Positions 7,172 through 19,167 are shown, numbered from the stretch's first letter. The stretch: DNA of 64,000 nucleotides from Brenneria izbisi (GCF_025840185.1 NZ_JAMPJU010000002.1:1-64000), one strand, 5' to 3'. The notes: generated by a model from the letters alone, not told the origin. Program-made: numbers and translations.

Positions 7172-9031
7172 TCAGCTCGGATATTCCTGCTCAATGAACG
7201 CCGCAAACGCCTGACACATCAGCGCATCGCTTTTTTCATTATCCGCCAGTACCCGGCTGCCATCGACGATGCGGATCCGCGCACCGAGATCAAAATCCGC
7301 CGCAGGTTGGGGACGTAATTGTGCCTGCCTCATACAGGCTTCGGCATGCCGCCAGGCTTCATCAACCGTCAAATTACAGGCCTGCGCCAGATAAGCCGGA
7401 TTAAATCCTTCTCCCGTCAGGCTTCTCAGTGTGGCGTCATGGCTGACGCTGTTTCCCGGCAACCAGTAATGTTTTGCCAGATCGGGGCCGATAGCCGCGT
7501 TATCGGTCAGATAGCCGTCACGTTGCAGGAAATAGTGCCGGGTTTGCTCCACTGCCATCAGCGCCAGCAGATAACCCTGATAGGAACAAGCCGACTCCAT
7601 CGATAACAGATGCGGGATCGCCAGCGTCGGCCTCGGGCTGCCGCTGATGCCTAAAATACGTTGTTCAACATCACGCGCCAGTTGAGTCATAGCTTGCGGT
7701 GTACGCTGTTCATCGGACCATGAATAGAGTTCCCACTCAAAATAAGGTACCAACAGAATATGCCGTTCATTAAAGGCGCGCATCGGCTGACGCGTACTGA
7801 TATCGGCACGAATCAGTTCATCGGGGATCACCTCGCCCTGTGCATTTTGGGCATAACGTTTCAGCCAGTCAGCATCATGCAGCAGACTGTCGCAAAACAT
7901 GGACTGCGTTTCCGCATACGCCATCGACGTTGGCGGAAACTCCTGTGAGAAGCAGGGCGCATTTTGACGAATATTGGCGAAGTGTGCGGCATGGCCGCCT
8001 TCATGAAATAGCGTATTGATACCACTGGCGCCGCTGCCCACCTGATCCGGCTTCGCCAGACTGGTGAAGTTAATGCGCGCCGGAATCCATTTATCCTGCT
8101 CAACAAAAGCCGGTACCGGCGCATGCATAAAACCGTTTTCGTACTTGCCCTTGCGCACCAGTAAATCCAGTTGCATTTCCGCGCCGTTAAAACCGATATG
8201 CAGACGCTTGAAACTATTGATCCAGCGTTCCAGCGACGCGGCAAACGGGAAGTAGGGATCAAGCTGACGGGTGACGTCTCCGGCGCTGGCGTAACGAATA
8301 TTCCACGGCTGCAACGCCTCCGTCCCTTTCGACGCCGCCAGTTCACGCAGACTGCGGGCATTCGCTGCGCGGGTTTGTTCTTCAAAGGGATCGAGAATGG
8401 CGAAAAGCTGTTCCGGCGACATTCGCTCGGTTTTATTGATCTTGTAGTCAAAATAGTTGCGATACCCCATCTGGCGGGCAAAGCGGTTACGCAGGCTTAT
8501 CAATTCAGGAAAGCCGTTATGCAGCAACCACTGCTCCAGATCACGCAGCGCTTGTTGCGAGCTTTGCCGGTAGGTTTCCGTATCATTGGTCGCCTGATTG
8601 GTCAGCAGTTCCCCCAATGAGGCCGGGACGCGCTCGCCGTTCGCATCCAGATGCGTCATTTCGTAAGTTTTACGCTTCTCATACAGGGCGCTTTCCGCGG
8701 CGATAATGTCATCCATCAGCGCTTGCGCCTGGGGATCTTCGATCACATTGCAATCAAAAAACCGATACCACCCTTGCAGACCGTGCAACAACGCTTGCTG
8801 AGCGTCACTCACCGGGCTTGCCTCCAGCGCGGCGAGGTGATGACGCAACTCGACCAACCGCCGCGGTTGAGAAATAAACCGCTTGTAAGCGCTTTCCGCT
8901 GCGGAAAAACGGGCGGATACGTCATCATTTCCGGTGCCCATATAAAGCCGCCAGAACAGATCTTCTTTGGTTTGATGAACGGCAAGATAGTCGCGGTTCA
9001 ACGCATTAAAATAATCCGCTATCTGTTGCAT
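7172..9031 (-). CDS. M3-family zinc metallopeptidase (oligoendopeptidase F-like)
   Basis: A cytoplasmic zinc peptidase expected to cleave short oligopeptides. The HExxH motif is HEGGH (residues 343-347) and a likely third zinc ligand is E374 in AYAETQSMF, the arrangement of the M3 family. No signal peptide is seen with the chosen start MQQIADYFNAL, which has a ribosome-site-like AAAGAAAGGAA upstream; the frame extends further upstream but that part looks non-coding. Length is 619. It stands alone between glnQ and ybiB, where E. coli carries other genes. The physiological substrate is unknown. Confidence 0.85.
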   Translation of the reverse strand: MQQIADYFNALNRDYLAVHQTKEDLFWRLYMGTGNDDVSARFSAAESAYKRFISQPRRLVELRHHLAALEASPVSDAQQALLHGLQGWYRFFDCNVIEDPQAQALMDDIIAAESALYEKRKTYEMTHLDANGERVPASLGELLTNQATNDTETYRQSSQQALRDLEQWLLHNGFPELISLRNRFARQMGYRNYFDYKINKTERMSPEQLFAILDPFEEQTRAANARSLRELAASKGTEALQPWNIRYASAGDVTRQLDPYFPFAASLERWINSFKRLHIGFNGAEMQLDLLVRKGKYENGFMHAPVPAFVEQDKWIPARINFTSLAKPDQVGSGASGINTLFHEGGHAAHFANIRQNAPCFSQEFPPTSMAYAETQSMFCDSLLHDADWLKRYAQNAQGEVIPDELIRADISTRQPMRAFNERHILLVPYFEWELYSWSDEQRTPQAMTQLARDVEQRILGISGSPRPTLAIPHLLSMESACSYQGYLLALMAVEQTRHYFLQRDGYLTDNAAIGPDLAKHYWLPGNSVSHDATLRSLTGEGFNPAYLAQACNLTVDEAWRHAEACMRQAQLRPQPAADFDLGARIRIVDGSRVLADNEKSDALMCQAFAAFIEQEYPS

Positions 9032-9080
9032 GATGTTCCTTTCTTTAAAGAAAAATAACCACGCCTGGAACACCAACCCG

Positions 9081-10049
9081 CTATCCCAAACGCTTTCTAA
9101 TCGTCGCGCTGGCCTGTTCCATGGTTGGCGCCTCCCCCGTTGCCACCAGGCAACAGGCAAGCTGCAAACGAATCGCATGCGGCAAGGCGATTTCCCCGGC
9201 CAGGCATTGCGCTATCCAGCGTGCGGTGGTGGCCGCATCTCTGGCGATCGGCAGGCTGTCGGGCGCCGCCACAATATCCTGTCGCAATTGCAGCCCCCGC
9301 ATTTCCTGCTGGTGAATAAAATGAATTTCCGGGCAGCGTTGCGGATTGGCGTACACTTCCCCTTCCGTACCGTGCATCAATAAGGCGCGGCCTTGAATAG
9401 CTTTGAAAAATGTCCCGACGCGGTCAATATATTCCGGGTGCGACACGCTGGCGATCCTTAGCGCCTCACTCTCCGCAAAAGGCGTTGCCACTTTCGCTAG
9501 CGTATGGCTACTGTTACGCACGCCCATGCGCCAGCGTAGCTGCAATTGACGCTCAATCTCTGGACACAATACCGAAACCGGGATAAATACCGGATACCCC
9601 GCATCAAGTTGCTGCTGCGCCTGCCCGACGCTATCCGCCCGCGCAACGCCGAGGTTACGCAGTATCTCATGACTGGTCACGCGGGTGGGATCTTCACTAA
9701 CGCCATGAATCACCACCGGAAAACCCAGTTTGGTCAGCAGCAACGCCAACAGCGGCGTCAGATTCGCCTGCTTTCTCGCACCGTTGTAACTGGGGATAAC
9801 CACCGGCATGGGACGGTTCGCCGGCGGCTGAAGACGCAGCACCCGCTCATTCATGGCCTGATAAAAACCGCGCATTTCCGATTCGGACTCGCCTTTGATA
9901 CGCAAGGCGATCAATAACCCGCCCAATTCGAGTTCAGGAACTTCTCCATCCAGCATATGACAGTAAAGTTCATAGGCGGTTGCCTGATCAAGATCGCGGG
10001 CATGGTGCTTGCCGCGCCCGACCTCTTTGATAACCTTGGTGTAATCCAT
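9081..10049 (-). CDS. ybiB: YbiB, phosphoribosyltransferase-fold nucleic-acid-binding protein
   Basis: A homologue of anthranilate phosphoribosyltransferase (TrpD fold) that, in E. coli, binds nucleic acids rather than anthranilate and is induced with the SOS response. The start MDYTKVIKEVGRGKHHARDLD matches E. coli YbiB and gives 322 residues (E. coli 320). Residues ~95-135 (PSYNGARKQANLTPLLALLL) correspond to the TrpD glycine-rich region with altered residues. In E. coli ybiB follows dinG directly; here the protease cluster lies between them, so SOS co-transcription from dinG is unlikely. Confidence 0.9.
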   Translation of the reverse strand: MDYTKVIKEVGRGKHHARDLDQATAYELYCHMLDGEVPELELGGLLIALRIKGESESEMRGFYQAMNERVLRLQPPANRPMPVVIPSYNGARKQANLTPLLALLLTKLGFPVVIHGVSEDPTRVTSHEILRNLGVARADSVGQAQQQLDAGYPVFIPVSVLCPEIERQLQLRWRMGVRNSSHTLAKVATPFAESEALRIASVSHPEYIDRVGTFFKAIQGRALLMHGTEGEVYANPQRCPEIHFIHQQEMRGLQLRQDIVAAPDSLPIARDAATTARWIAQCLAGEIALPHAIRLQLACCLVATGEAPTMEQASATIRKRLG

Positions 10050-10147
10050 GCAGGGCCTCGTTAACAGCGACACAATTGGTAGCTTGTAACGAAAATAGCA
10101 TGTTTCACCTGGTGATGAATATTGTAAATGCGGCGCTAACGAATGAC

Positions 10148-11479
10148 TCAATCAGGCCGGAACCAGGCGGCTAATTGCAGAATATGGTCTTCATTTAACG
10201 TACCGGCGGTATAACGCAATAATAACCACGACTGTAGCCAACCATATTTAGCCTCGGCCAGTTCTTGACGTGCGTCGTACCACGCTTGTTCCGCCAGCAG
10301 AATGTCCAGATTGATACGCTCGCCGCCAGCGACGCTAAGACGCGTGGCGTTGACGGCATCTTCCGCCGCGGCAGCCGTCATCTGCCAGGCGCGGATTTTG
10401 GCCACGCCATTATGGTACAAATTATATTGCCGTTTTAATTCCGCCAGTGTCTGTCGGGTGCGGTCATCCAACTCAGCCTGACGTTGCTGATACGTCGCCA
10501 TTGCCTGCCTTGTCGCGGCGGAAACCGCGCCGCCGGCATAAAGCGGAACACTCAGTTGCAAGCCGATGCTTTGCGTATCGTATTTCTGATTATAGTTGTA
10601 TTCGCTTTCCGAACGGCTATGACGTGAAGAGGCAACCAGCGACAACGTCGGCAAATGCCCTGCCCGGTTACGTTCGATATCGTACCGGCTAAGCGCCAGG
10701 TTTTCCCGTTGTTCCGCCAGCCTTGCGTTCCGGCGCACCGCTAACGCCTGCCATTGCGCCAGCGAATACTCTTCCGTCGTCGCCACAGGTTCGCGGGATA
10801 ATGACAACGGCATCAATGCCTCCGCCGTCATCGCGCTGCCGGTCATACTTTGCAGTTCAGTCATCGCCGAGTCCAATATATCCTGCTGTTCAATGCGTTG
10901 CGCCTCTATCAGCATAATGCGCGCCTCAGTTTCACGCATATCGGTCAAGGTTCCTTCTCCGGCTGAGAGCAGGCGTTTATTCAGCGTAAGCTGTTCACGA
11001 TAGGTGCGCTGCTGTGCTTCCAGCAATTGCTGTTTTTCCTGTGCCAGCAGCGCGTTGCTCCAGGCGCTATACAGACGGATCATCAAATCCTGACTGCGAT
11101 CGCGAAACCGTTGGTCCGCCATTAGCGTGCGGGCTTTTCCCTGCTGGTAACGCATCCAGGCGGCATAATCCAGCAATGGTTGCCGTAGGCTGATCGTGGA
11201 GACGTAACTATCATAGTCACGCTGAGTGGTGTTATCGATGCGGCGGTCAGTCTGTGTTGTCGTCGAATGACTACGATTGATGTTGTAATTGTATTGTACC
11301 GTCGGCAACAGATTGGCCCGCGCCAACGGGGTTTCTTGCTGCCCGGCATCACGTTCATAACCCGCGGCGCGAAACTGCGCATCGTGGCGTATCGCCAGTT
11401 CCCAGGCATCAAGCAGCCCTAAAGCTTCAACGCCCGATGTAAACAGGCCGAGCGATATCAGAATGGCTATCCTTTGCAT
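10148..11479 (-). CDS. prtF: Type I secretion outer-membrane channel PrtF (TolC family)
   Basis: Outer-membrane/periplasmic tunnel of the metalloprotease exporter. It has a Sec signal peptide (MQRIAILISLGLFTSGVEALG) and two TolC repeats of long coiled-coil helices, including LLDAWELAIRHDAQFRAAGY at the start of the first repeat and a second after residue ~220. The 443-residue length suits PrtF/AprF proteins. It is the last gene of prtA-inh-prtD-prtE-prtF and starts 2 bases after the prtE stop. A dedicated channel means export of the protease need not depend on the housekeeping TolC. Confidence 0.9.
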   Translation of the reverse strand: MQRIAILISLGLFTSGVEALGLLDAWELAIRHDAQFRAAGYERDAGQQETPLARANLLPTVQYNYNINRSHSTTTQTDRRIDNTTQRDYDSYVSTISLRQPLLDYAAWMRYQQGKARTLMADQRFRDRSQDLMIRLYSAWSNALLAQEKQQLLEAQQRTYREQLTLNKRLLSAGEGTLTDMRETEARIMLIEAQRIEQQDILDSAMTELQSMTGSAMTAEALMPLSLSREPVATTEEYSLAQWQALAVRRNARLAEQRENLALSRYDIERNRAGHLPTLSLVASSRHSRSESEYNYNQKYDTQSIGLQLSVPLYAGGAVSAATRQAMATYQQRQAELDDRTRQTLAELKRQYNLYHNGVAKIRAWQMTAAAAEDAVNATRLSVAGGERINLDILLAEQAWYDARQELAEAKYGWLQSWLLLRYTAGTLNEDHILQLAAWFRPD

Positions 11480-11481
11480 AA

Positions 11482-12810
11482 TTACTCTTCCGTTAGCGCT
11501 AAATGCAGACGATCCGTTAATGGCTTGAACAGATAATTGAGGAATGACCTCTCACCGGTGCGTATAAAACCTTGTACCGGCATGCCGGGTTTGATCACCA
11601 TCCCTTGCAAGGTCTTTTTACCCTGTTCATTCACCTGTATACGCAGGCTGTAATAGGATGAACCCTCTTTTTCATCAATCAGTCGATCAGCAGAAAGCAA
11701 CGATACCGTTCCCGATACTTTCGGCGTCGTGCTCTGATTAAACGCGACAAATTGAAGCTCAACAGGTAACCCCGGCCAGATCTTATCCACCAGTTCAACA
11801 GGAACGCGCGCATCCACCAGCAAGGGTTGGTCATCCGGGACGATCTCCAGAAGGGTTTGTCCGGGAGAGATAACCCCACCTTCGGTAAACACCTTTAGCC
11901 CGACAATCGTTCCCGACACCGGTGCACGTATCTGGATGTTGGCCAGATTAAAATCCGCCTTTTCTTTCTGTCCGAACATATCGCGCAGCGACGCCTGAAC
12001 GTCCGCCAACTCGCTGTTGACTTCTTTATCGTATTCCTGCTGATGCTGGGCGATAAGCAAGGTCTGCTGTTGAATATCGCGCCGGGTACGGTTCATCTCA
12101 CCATCAACCTGCGCCAGTTCGCCACTGACCTGAGCATACAGGCGCTCGGTCTCCAGCATTTTGTTACGGGGTACATAGTTTTCCGCCGCCAGCGCGCGTA
12201 AACCTTGCAGTTGCTGCGCCAATGCGTTGCGTTGCGCCCGCTTGCTGACTATCACCTGCTGCTGCGCATCGAGCGATGAGGTCATTCCGGCAATGCTGGC
12301 CCGTAACCCGTCAGCTTTAAATTTCAGCGCCTGTTGGCGGTTATGCAATAACGCCCGCTGCAAGGCCAATATCTCGACCATTTCAGGCTGTTCCCGCAAA
12401 GGCAGCAGATTAGCGGCGATAACCAGATCATTCAATCCGCGCCGCTCCGCCAGGAGCCTGGCTTCACGCGCAACCAACAGCCGATATTGGGTCGCCAGCC
12501 CTTCGCTGGTGGTCCGCGCTTCAACCTCATTCAACGTGATCAGCACCTGTCCGGCTTTCACATCATCACCTTCGCGCACCAGGATTTTTTTCACAATACC
12601 GCCCTGATGATGCTGAACCGTCTTACGATTGCCAGACACTACCACGCTGCCGTTTACCGTCACGCCTTTGTCCAGCGGCGCGAACAATGCCCAGAATAAA
12701 AAACCGCCAAACCCGATCAAAACCAGCCACCAGCCCAGACGTACCGCACGCATTTCATCTTGCCGGGCTGCGCGTTCCATAGCGTCGTCATTCAGTTCAG
12801 ATGCGTCCAT
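11482..12810 (-). CDS. prtE: Type I secretion membrane-fusion protein PrtE
   Basis: Periplasmic adaptor (HlyD family) that links the ABC exporter PrtD with PrtF. It has a single transmembrane anchor (residues ~24-45, LGWWLVLIGFGGFLFWALF), a biotinyl-lipoyl-like segment (VQHHQGGIVKKILVREGDDV), a long coiled coil (~95-290), and the C-terminal beta domain (LVDARVPVELVDKIWPGLPVELQF...GMVIKPGMPVQGFIRTGERS) typical of type I fusion proteins. Length 442. It sits 12 bases downstream of prtD. Confidence 0.92.
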   Translation of the reverse strand: MDASELNDDAMERAARQDEMRAVRLGWWLVLIGFGGFLFWALFAPLDKGVTVNGSVVVSGNRKTVQHHQGGIVKKILVREGDDVKAGQVLITLNEVEARTTSEGLATQYRLLVAREARLLAERRGLNDLVIAANLLPLREQPEMVEILALQRALLHNRQQALKFKADGLRASIAGMTSSLDAQQQVIVSKRAQRNALAQQLQGLRALAAENYVPRNKMLETERLYAQVSGELAQVDGEMNRTRRDIQQQTLLIAQHQQEYDKEVNSELADVQASLRDMFGQKEKADFNLANIQIRAPVSGTIVGLKVFTEGGVISPGQTLLEIVPDDQPLLVDARVPVELVDKIWPGLPVELQFVAFNQSTTPKVSGTVSLLSADRLIDEKEGSSYYSLRIQVNEQGKKTLQGMVIKPGMPVQGFIRTGERSFLNYLFKPLTDRLHLALTEE

Positions 12811-12822
12811 TGCTTTCCCTGT

Positions 12823-14550
12823 TTAATGTGGCGCGGCGACAGAGGCCGTCATAGGTGACTGGCTGACTGCGCGATGATGTTGCAACTCGGTGAGGATCTG
12901 TTTGGTCGGACCAAAACACTGCTGCCTGCCCTGACTGATGATCAAAGTTTTATGCGCCAACGCCGTCAGCGCCGGACGATGCGTAATCAGTACGATCGTG
13001 GCGCCGCGCTGTTGCAGATGCGTGATAGCCTGTGCCAGCGCTTGTTCGCCTTCATTATCAAGACTGGCATTCGGTTCATCCAGAACCAGTAGGCAAGGGT
13101 TGCCATAGACTGCGCGAGCCAATGCTATACGCTGCCGCTGTCCGCCTGACAGACCATTGCCGTCAGCGCCCAGAGGAGTATCGTATCCTTGTGGTTGGGC
13201 AAGGATCATCTCATGAACCCCCGCCAACCGCGCGGCGGCGATAACCTTGTCGGCATCAACTTCACCAAAACGGGCAATATTTTCCGCTATCGCGCCCTGA
13301 AACAGTTGAACATCCTGCGGAAGATAGCCGATCGCCGGACCAAATGCGGTTTTGTCCACCTGACTCAGATCGACGCCATCCAGCCTGACCTGACCTTGCG
13401 ATGGTAACTGCACCGCCACCAGCAAACGCGCCAACGTTGACTTACCCGACCCGGATGCGCCTAAGACCGCCAGCGTTTCTCCCGCCATCAACGAAAAGCG
13501 AATCCCTTGCAATCTGGCGGGGCCTTGCGGCGATCGAAGAGAAAGGTTAACCGCGCTGAGTTGACCGATCGGCGGCGGTAAAGCCATAGTCGCGGTTTTA
13601 GGCGGATATACCGTCATCATCCGGTTTAGCCGCAACCATGCCTGCCGCGCGTCACACAAGGGTTTCCAGATAGCGATCAATTGGTCTATCGGACTGAGTA
13701 CCCGTCCGACCAGGATCGAACCGGCAATCATCATACCCGGCGTGATCACCCCCTGAATAGACAGCAGCGCCCCCACGCCCAGCATCAACGACTGTAAAAA
13801 GATACGGCAGTATTTCGAAGCGGCGCCCACCATTGAGGCCCGCTCGCTGGCAAGATTCTGTAGCGTGATGAACCGATAGTGCTGACCCAACCAACGGCGA
13901 CGCAGGTTAGACAACATCCCCATCGCCTCAATGACATCGGCGTGACGTAACTGGGTATCGGCCAGATGTGTCGCCTGTAGCGCTTCCCGATTGGCCTCCC
14001 TGAGCGGCGTTGATGTAACAGATTGATTCATCCAGGCCAACAGCACCAGTACGGCTGTTCCCGCCAACGCCAGTAAGCCAAGCCAGGGATGCAGAAGAAA
14101 AAGCACCAGCAGAAACAAGGGAAACCAGGGAATATCAAAGAAAGCAAACAGTGAGTTGCCGGTAATGAACTGGCGCAGTAACGTTAGATCGTTAAGCGCT
14201 TGACCGGCCCGTGCGTCGCCGACATCCAGATTGCGAGCGAACGCGGCGTTGAATACCGATTGATTCATCAGTAAATCAAGCCGGGTGCCCAGCCGTATTA
14301 CTATCAGACTTCTGACCCACTCCAGCCCCGCCATAAACACACACAGACCGGCAATCAGCAGCGTCAACATCAGTAATGTGGTGGTGTTGCTGGAAGCCAG
14401 TACGCGGTCGTAGACCTGAAGCATATAAATAGAGGGAGACAGCATCAGCAAATTGATGATGGCGCTAAAAATGCCAATGCTCCAGAAACTGCGCCGGAAG
14501 GGGCGCAGTATCATCAACAACGAACGTTCCCTGTCAGTGTGTGGACTCAC
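12823..14550 (-). CDS. prtD: Type I secretion ABC transporter PrtD
   Basis: Inner-membrane ATPase exporter that recognises the C-terminal secretion signal of the protease. A six-helix transmembrane domain (residues ~20-300) is followed by a nucleotide-binding domain with Walker [10 protein letters not shown] (~362-370), signature LSGGQRQR (~466) and Walker [13 protein letters not shown]. There is no N-terminal C39-like domain, as expected for PrtD/AprD exporters of RTX proteases. Length 575. It begins 17 bases after inh ends, suggesting a common transcript. Confidence 0.93.
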   Translation of the reverse strand: MSPHTDRERSLLMILRPFRRSFWSIGIFSAIINLLMLSPSIYMLQVYDRVLASSNTTTLLMLTLLIAGLCVFMAGLEWVRSLIVIRLGTRLDLLMNQSVFNAAFARNLDVGDARAGQALNDLTLLRQFITGNSLFAFFDIPWFPLFLLVLFLLHPWLGLLALAGTAVLVLLAWMNQSVTSTPLREANREALQATHLADTQLRHADVIEAMGMLSNLRRRWLGQHYRFITLQNLASERASMVGAASKYCRIFLQSLMLGVGALLSIQGVITPGMMIAGSILVGRVLSPIDQLIAIWKPLCDARQAWLRLNRMMTVYPPKTATMALPPPIGQLSAVNLSLRSPQGPARLQGIRFSLMAGETLAVLGASGSGKSTLARLLVAVQLPSQGQVRLDGVDLSQVDKTAFGPAIGYLPQDVQLFQGAIAENIARFGEVDADKVIAAARLAGVHEMILAQPQGYDTPLGADGNGLSGGQRQRIALARAVYGNPCLLVLDEPNASLDNEGEQALAQAITHLQQRGATIVLITHRPALTALAHKTLIISQGRQQCFGPTKQILTELQHHRAVSQSPMTASVAAPH

Positions 14551-14567
14551 TGCATTTACCTCTTCAG

Positions 14568-14930
14568 TCAGGGCTGTTTGTGCATGACGCGCAAGCCGCC
14601 GTCAGGCAGACGGTATTCATAACGATCCCCGATTCTGCTGAAAAAGGCCACGGTTCGGCCCTGTTCCCGCGTCAACGTGATCCCATCCGGCGTTGGCCGC
14701 CAGCCAACAGGCACGCCAGCCAACAGCGCTTGCAAGCAACGGACATCCCCTGTCAGCCGCCAGGTGTTTTCTGTCAGCGGGGTGGTATGCAGAACAAGGT
14801 CGCAATGCAGATCCGTACCGCTCAAGCGCCAGGAACCGCTTAATTCTTCCGCCGAGGGTAATCTTATAATACTCGCCATACCTACTCCGGTTATTACACT
14901 GATGAGCGCCGCGATGATAACGCTTTTCAT
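14568..14930 (-). CDS. inh: Periplasmic serralysin inhibitor Inh
   Basis: A small secreted beta-barrel inhibitor (AprI/Inh family, I38) that plugs the active site of serralysin-type proteases and protects the periplasm from misdirected enzyme. It has a signal peptide ([19 protein letters not shown]), the inhibitory N-terminal trunk ([15 protein letters not shown]) that in this family inserts towards the catalytic zinc, and two cysteines (in LHCDL and VRCLQ) that form the conserved disulfide. Length 120. It lies between the protease gene and prtD, as in Erwinia amylovora. Confidence 0.9.
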   Translation of the reverse strand: MKSVIIAALISVITGVGMASIIRLPSAEELSGSWRLSGTDLHCDLVLHTTPLTENTWRLTGDVRCLQALLAGVPVGWRPTPDGITLTREQGRTVAFFSRIGDRYEYRLPDGGLRVMHKQP

Positions 14931-14945
14931 GGTGGCTCCAGATAT

Positions 14946-14970
14946 AAAAAAGGACGGGTTTCCCCGTCCC
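14946..14970 (-). terminator. Terminator/attenuator between prtA and inh
   Basis: On the minus strand GGGACGGG-GAAA-CCCGTCC is followed by a run of six Ts. It lies 7 bases after the prtA stop and before inh, so most transcripts from the protease promoter should stop here, with a minority reading through to the inhibitor and exporter genes. Confidence 0.8.
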
Positions 14971-14976
14971 TACTGA

Positions 14977-16763
<1,787 letters not shown>

Positions 16764-18863
16764 TTAAGGCAATTCCCGCTCTTCGATGGGAAAAACCGGT
16801 AAAGCGGCAAGCAATTGAGCGCCATAGCCTTTACTGAGCAAGCGGCGATCATAAATGACTATTTCACCAAAGCATGCATGGCTGCGGATTAAACGTCCCA
16901 CCTGCTGTATCAGACTGAACGACGCGCTGGGCAAGCTTTGCACCACAAACGGGTGACGTTTCAGGCTTTTGAGCCATTCGCCTTCCGTAAGAATCACCGG
17001 GCTGTCGATGGGCGGAAAGGCAATTTTATGGATATGCACCTGAGACAACAGTTCACCTTTCAGATCCAGCCCCTCGGCAAATGACTGCAAACCAATCAAT
17101 ACGCTGGTCTGCCCCGCTTCGACGCGCTGTCGATGTAGTTCCACCAGCCGGTAACGCGGTTTATCGCCCTGAACCAACAGCATCAATCGCAAATCCGTCA
17201 CCTGCGTCAAAAAAAGCTGCATGGCGCGCTGACTGGCGAACAGCATCAGCATGCCGCGATGCGTCTCCTTTTTCAGTTCAGCCCGGAAAAACATCGCCAT
17301 TTCAGCAATATGCTGCGCTTCATTTTTTATTAGCGGTTCGTAACGCATTTTGGGGATCACCAGACGCCCTTGCTCACGGTGATTAAACGGGGAATCCAGG
17401 GTAATAAAATGGTCGCCGTCACGCTCACTCAGACCTGAGAGTTCCTGTATCCGGGCGAAACTGTTCAACGAACGCAGGGTCGCCGACGTGACCACCACAT
17501 GCGGCACCTTGTCCCACAGCAATTTCTCCAATTGATCGCACACCCGGATACCGGCGCAGTGCAGATGCAACTGCACCTGTTTGTCGCGAATGTGGCGAGT
17601 AAGCCATTTGGAAATCGGCGCATTAGAATTTTTTTCCATCGCCGCCAGCCGCCACAGTTTGCTCAGCGACTCCAGATAACCAAGCATCCGGCTCATTTTC
17701 AGTTGTGAATGACGCAAGCGCGCCACATCGTGTTTGCCGGTTTTCTCACTGAGATCATTGAGCATGAATTCCGTCAGGGCGCGCAGCGTGTCGGTCAGCT
17801 TGAACAAGCGGCCACAGATCCCACGCATTTCCTCCGGCATTTGTCCCATCGGGAAACGATAGTCAGCTTCACTGCCGTCGTCCGGCAAAAATAATCCGCT
17901 TACGTGCGCAAACATCTGGACCTGCTCGCGCAATTCTTCGCAATGGCTGGTCAGTCTTTCGTTGTGCGCCAGACGCGGCGGCGACTTTGGCGCGAACTGC
18001 GACATACACAACCCGATCAACTGCACCAGTTGTTCCAGTTGTGAGGTGATAAAGGCAGGCGTGACGTCACCGGACATCTCCAGCGTATCGCGGGCAACAT
18101 CAGGAATGTGATGACCTTCATCCAACACCAGCAACAGTTCTTTCGGATTGGGCAGGACCGATTCACTTTCCATCGCCGCCATCACCAACGCGTGATTGGT
18201 CACCACCACATCCGCCTGCTCAATCTCCCGTCGGGCGATGAAAAACGGACATTCCCGGAAATAATGACAGTTGTGCGCGAGACAGTTCGCTTTATCAGTA
18301 CTCAGCTTGCGCCACAGGCTGTCGTCGATCGACTCCTGATAATGATCGCGCAGGCCGTCCCAGACATAATTTTGCAGCGCTTTCTCAATTCGCGCGCACT
18401 GCCCTTGTTCCTCACGACTGGAAGGCACCCGTTCATCATCCAGAAACAGCGTTAAATCGCCTTGCGCATCGACATCGGTTGCCAACATAGCCAGATTGCG
18501 CGGACACACATAACGTCCCCGGCCAAAGGCCGCGGTAAATTTCAGTTCGGGGATACATTTCTGCAATAAGGGCAGATCCTTGCTGAAAATCTGATCCTGT
18601 AGCGCCACATTCGCGGTACTGACCACCAACGTTCTTTCCTCTGCACGCCCTACGGCAATGCCGGGGATCAAATAGGACAGTGTCTTTCCCACCCCGGTAG
18701 GGGCTTCAATAACCAAATGACGCGGATAATCCCCCGCCAGCGTTTTCGCCACTTCTGCAATCATCCGGCGCTGGGGGAGACGGGGAATAAAGTCCGGGAT
18801 CTGTTGTTGCAGGGCCTTATACCATTGACCAATCTGCAATTTTATTGCGGGGGACAGCGCCAT
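16764..18863 (-). CDS. dinG: ATP-dependent DNA helicase DinG
   Basis: A 5'-3' superfamily 2 helicase of the XPD type that unwinds R-loops, D-loops and forked DNA and helps clear transcription-replication conflicts. Walker A is APTGVGKT (54-61) and the DEAH box is DEGHH. The four cysteines of the 4Fe-4S cluster are at C120, C194, C199 and C205, exactly as in E. coli DinG. Length 699. The start MALSPAIKLQIGQWYKAL aligns with the E. coli start. No canonical LexA box (CTG-N10-CAG) could be found just upstream, unlike E. coli. Confidence 0.95.
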   Translation of the reverse strand: MALSPAIKLQIGQWYKALQQQIPDFIPRLPQRRMIAEVAKTLAGDYPRHLVIEAPTGVGKTLSYLIPGIAVGRAEERTLVVSTANVALQDQIFSKDLPLLQKCIPELKFTAAFGRGRYVCPRNLAMLATDVDAQGDLTLFLDDERVPSSREEQGQCARIEKALQNYVWDGLRDHYQESIDDSLWRKLSTDKANCLAHNCHYFRECPFFIARREIEQADVVVTNHALVMAAMESESVLPNPKELLLVLDEGHHIPDVARDTLEMSGDVTPAFITSQLEQLVQLIGLCMSQFAPKSPPRLAHNERLTSHCEELREQVQMFAHVSGLFLPDDGSEADYRFPMGQMPEEMRGICGRLFKLTDTLRALTEFMLNDLSEKTGKHDVARLRHSQLKMSRMLGYLESLSKLWRLAAMEKNSNAPISKWLTRHIRDKQVQLHLHCAGIRVCDQLEKLLWDKVPHVVVTSATLRSLNSFARIQELSGLSERDGDHFITLDSPFNHREQGRLVIPKMRYEPLIKNEAQHIAEMAMFFRAELKKETHRGMLMLFASQRAMQLFLTQVTDLRLMLLVQGDKPRYRLVELHRQRVEAGQTSVLIGLQSFAEGLDLKGELLSQVHIHKIAFPPIDSPVILTEGEWLKSLKRHPFVVQSLPSASFSLIQQVGRLIRSHACFGEIVIYDRRLLSKGYGAQLLAALPVFPIEERELP

Positions 18864-19024
18864 GCATTCTCTGTGATTATTGAATCTGGCCGGTATTGTC
18901 CCACAGTCGGGTAAGGACGTCAGCCGATATCATGCAATGATGGTACATCGCTGAATGACGTTCACGCCTTGTTTCACCCGCCGAAGGCTTTATAATTCAC
19001 AACGGTCAATAAAAGGATAACCTA

Positions 19025-19132
19025 ATGAGTTTACGCAAACTGGGGATTATCGGGCTGTTCGCCCTGTGCGCCATCGGCGGGGTCGGCGGCGTAATGCTGG
19101 TGGGTTACATCATTATCGTTCACGGCGGTTGA
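19025..19132 (+). CDS. Predicted 35-residue single-pass membrane peptide
   Basis: MSLRKLGIIGLFALCAIGGV followed by GGVMLVGYIIIVHGG. One hydrophobic helix fills almost the whole peptide, with positive charges (R4, K5) at the N-terminus predicting an inside N-terminus. A good ribosome site (aaagga) lies about 7 bases upstream of the ATG. It is divergent from dinG and convergent with idi. I do not recognise the family; small membrane peptides like this often modulate a transporter or respiratory enzyme, but nothing here shows a partner. The composition and ribosome site make it a likely real gene that automated annotation could miss. Confidence 0.55.
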   Translation: MSLRKLGIIGLFALCAIGGVGGVMLVGYIIIVHGG

Positions 19133-19167
19133 CGAGGGTTCGGCGACACTCATCGCCATACCCATAT

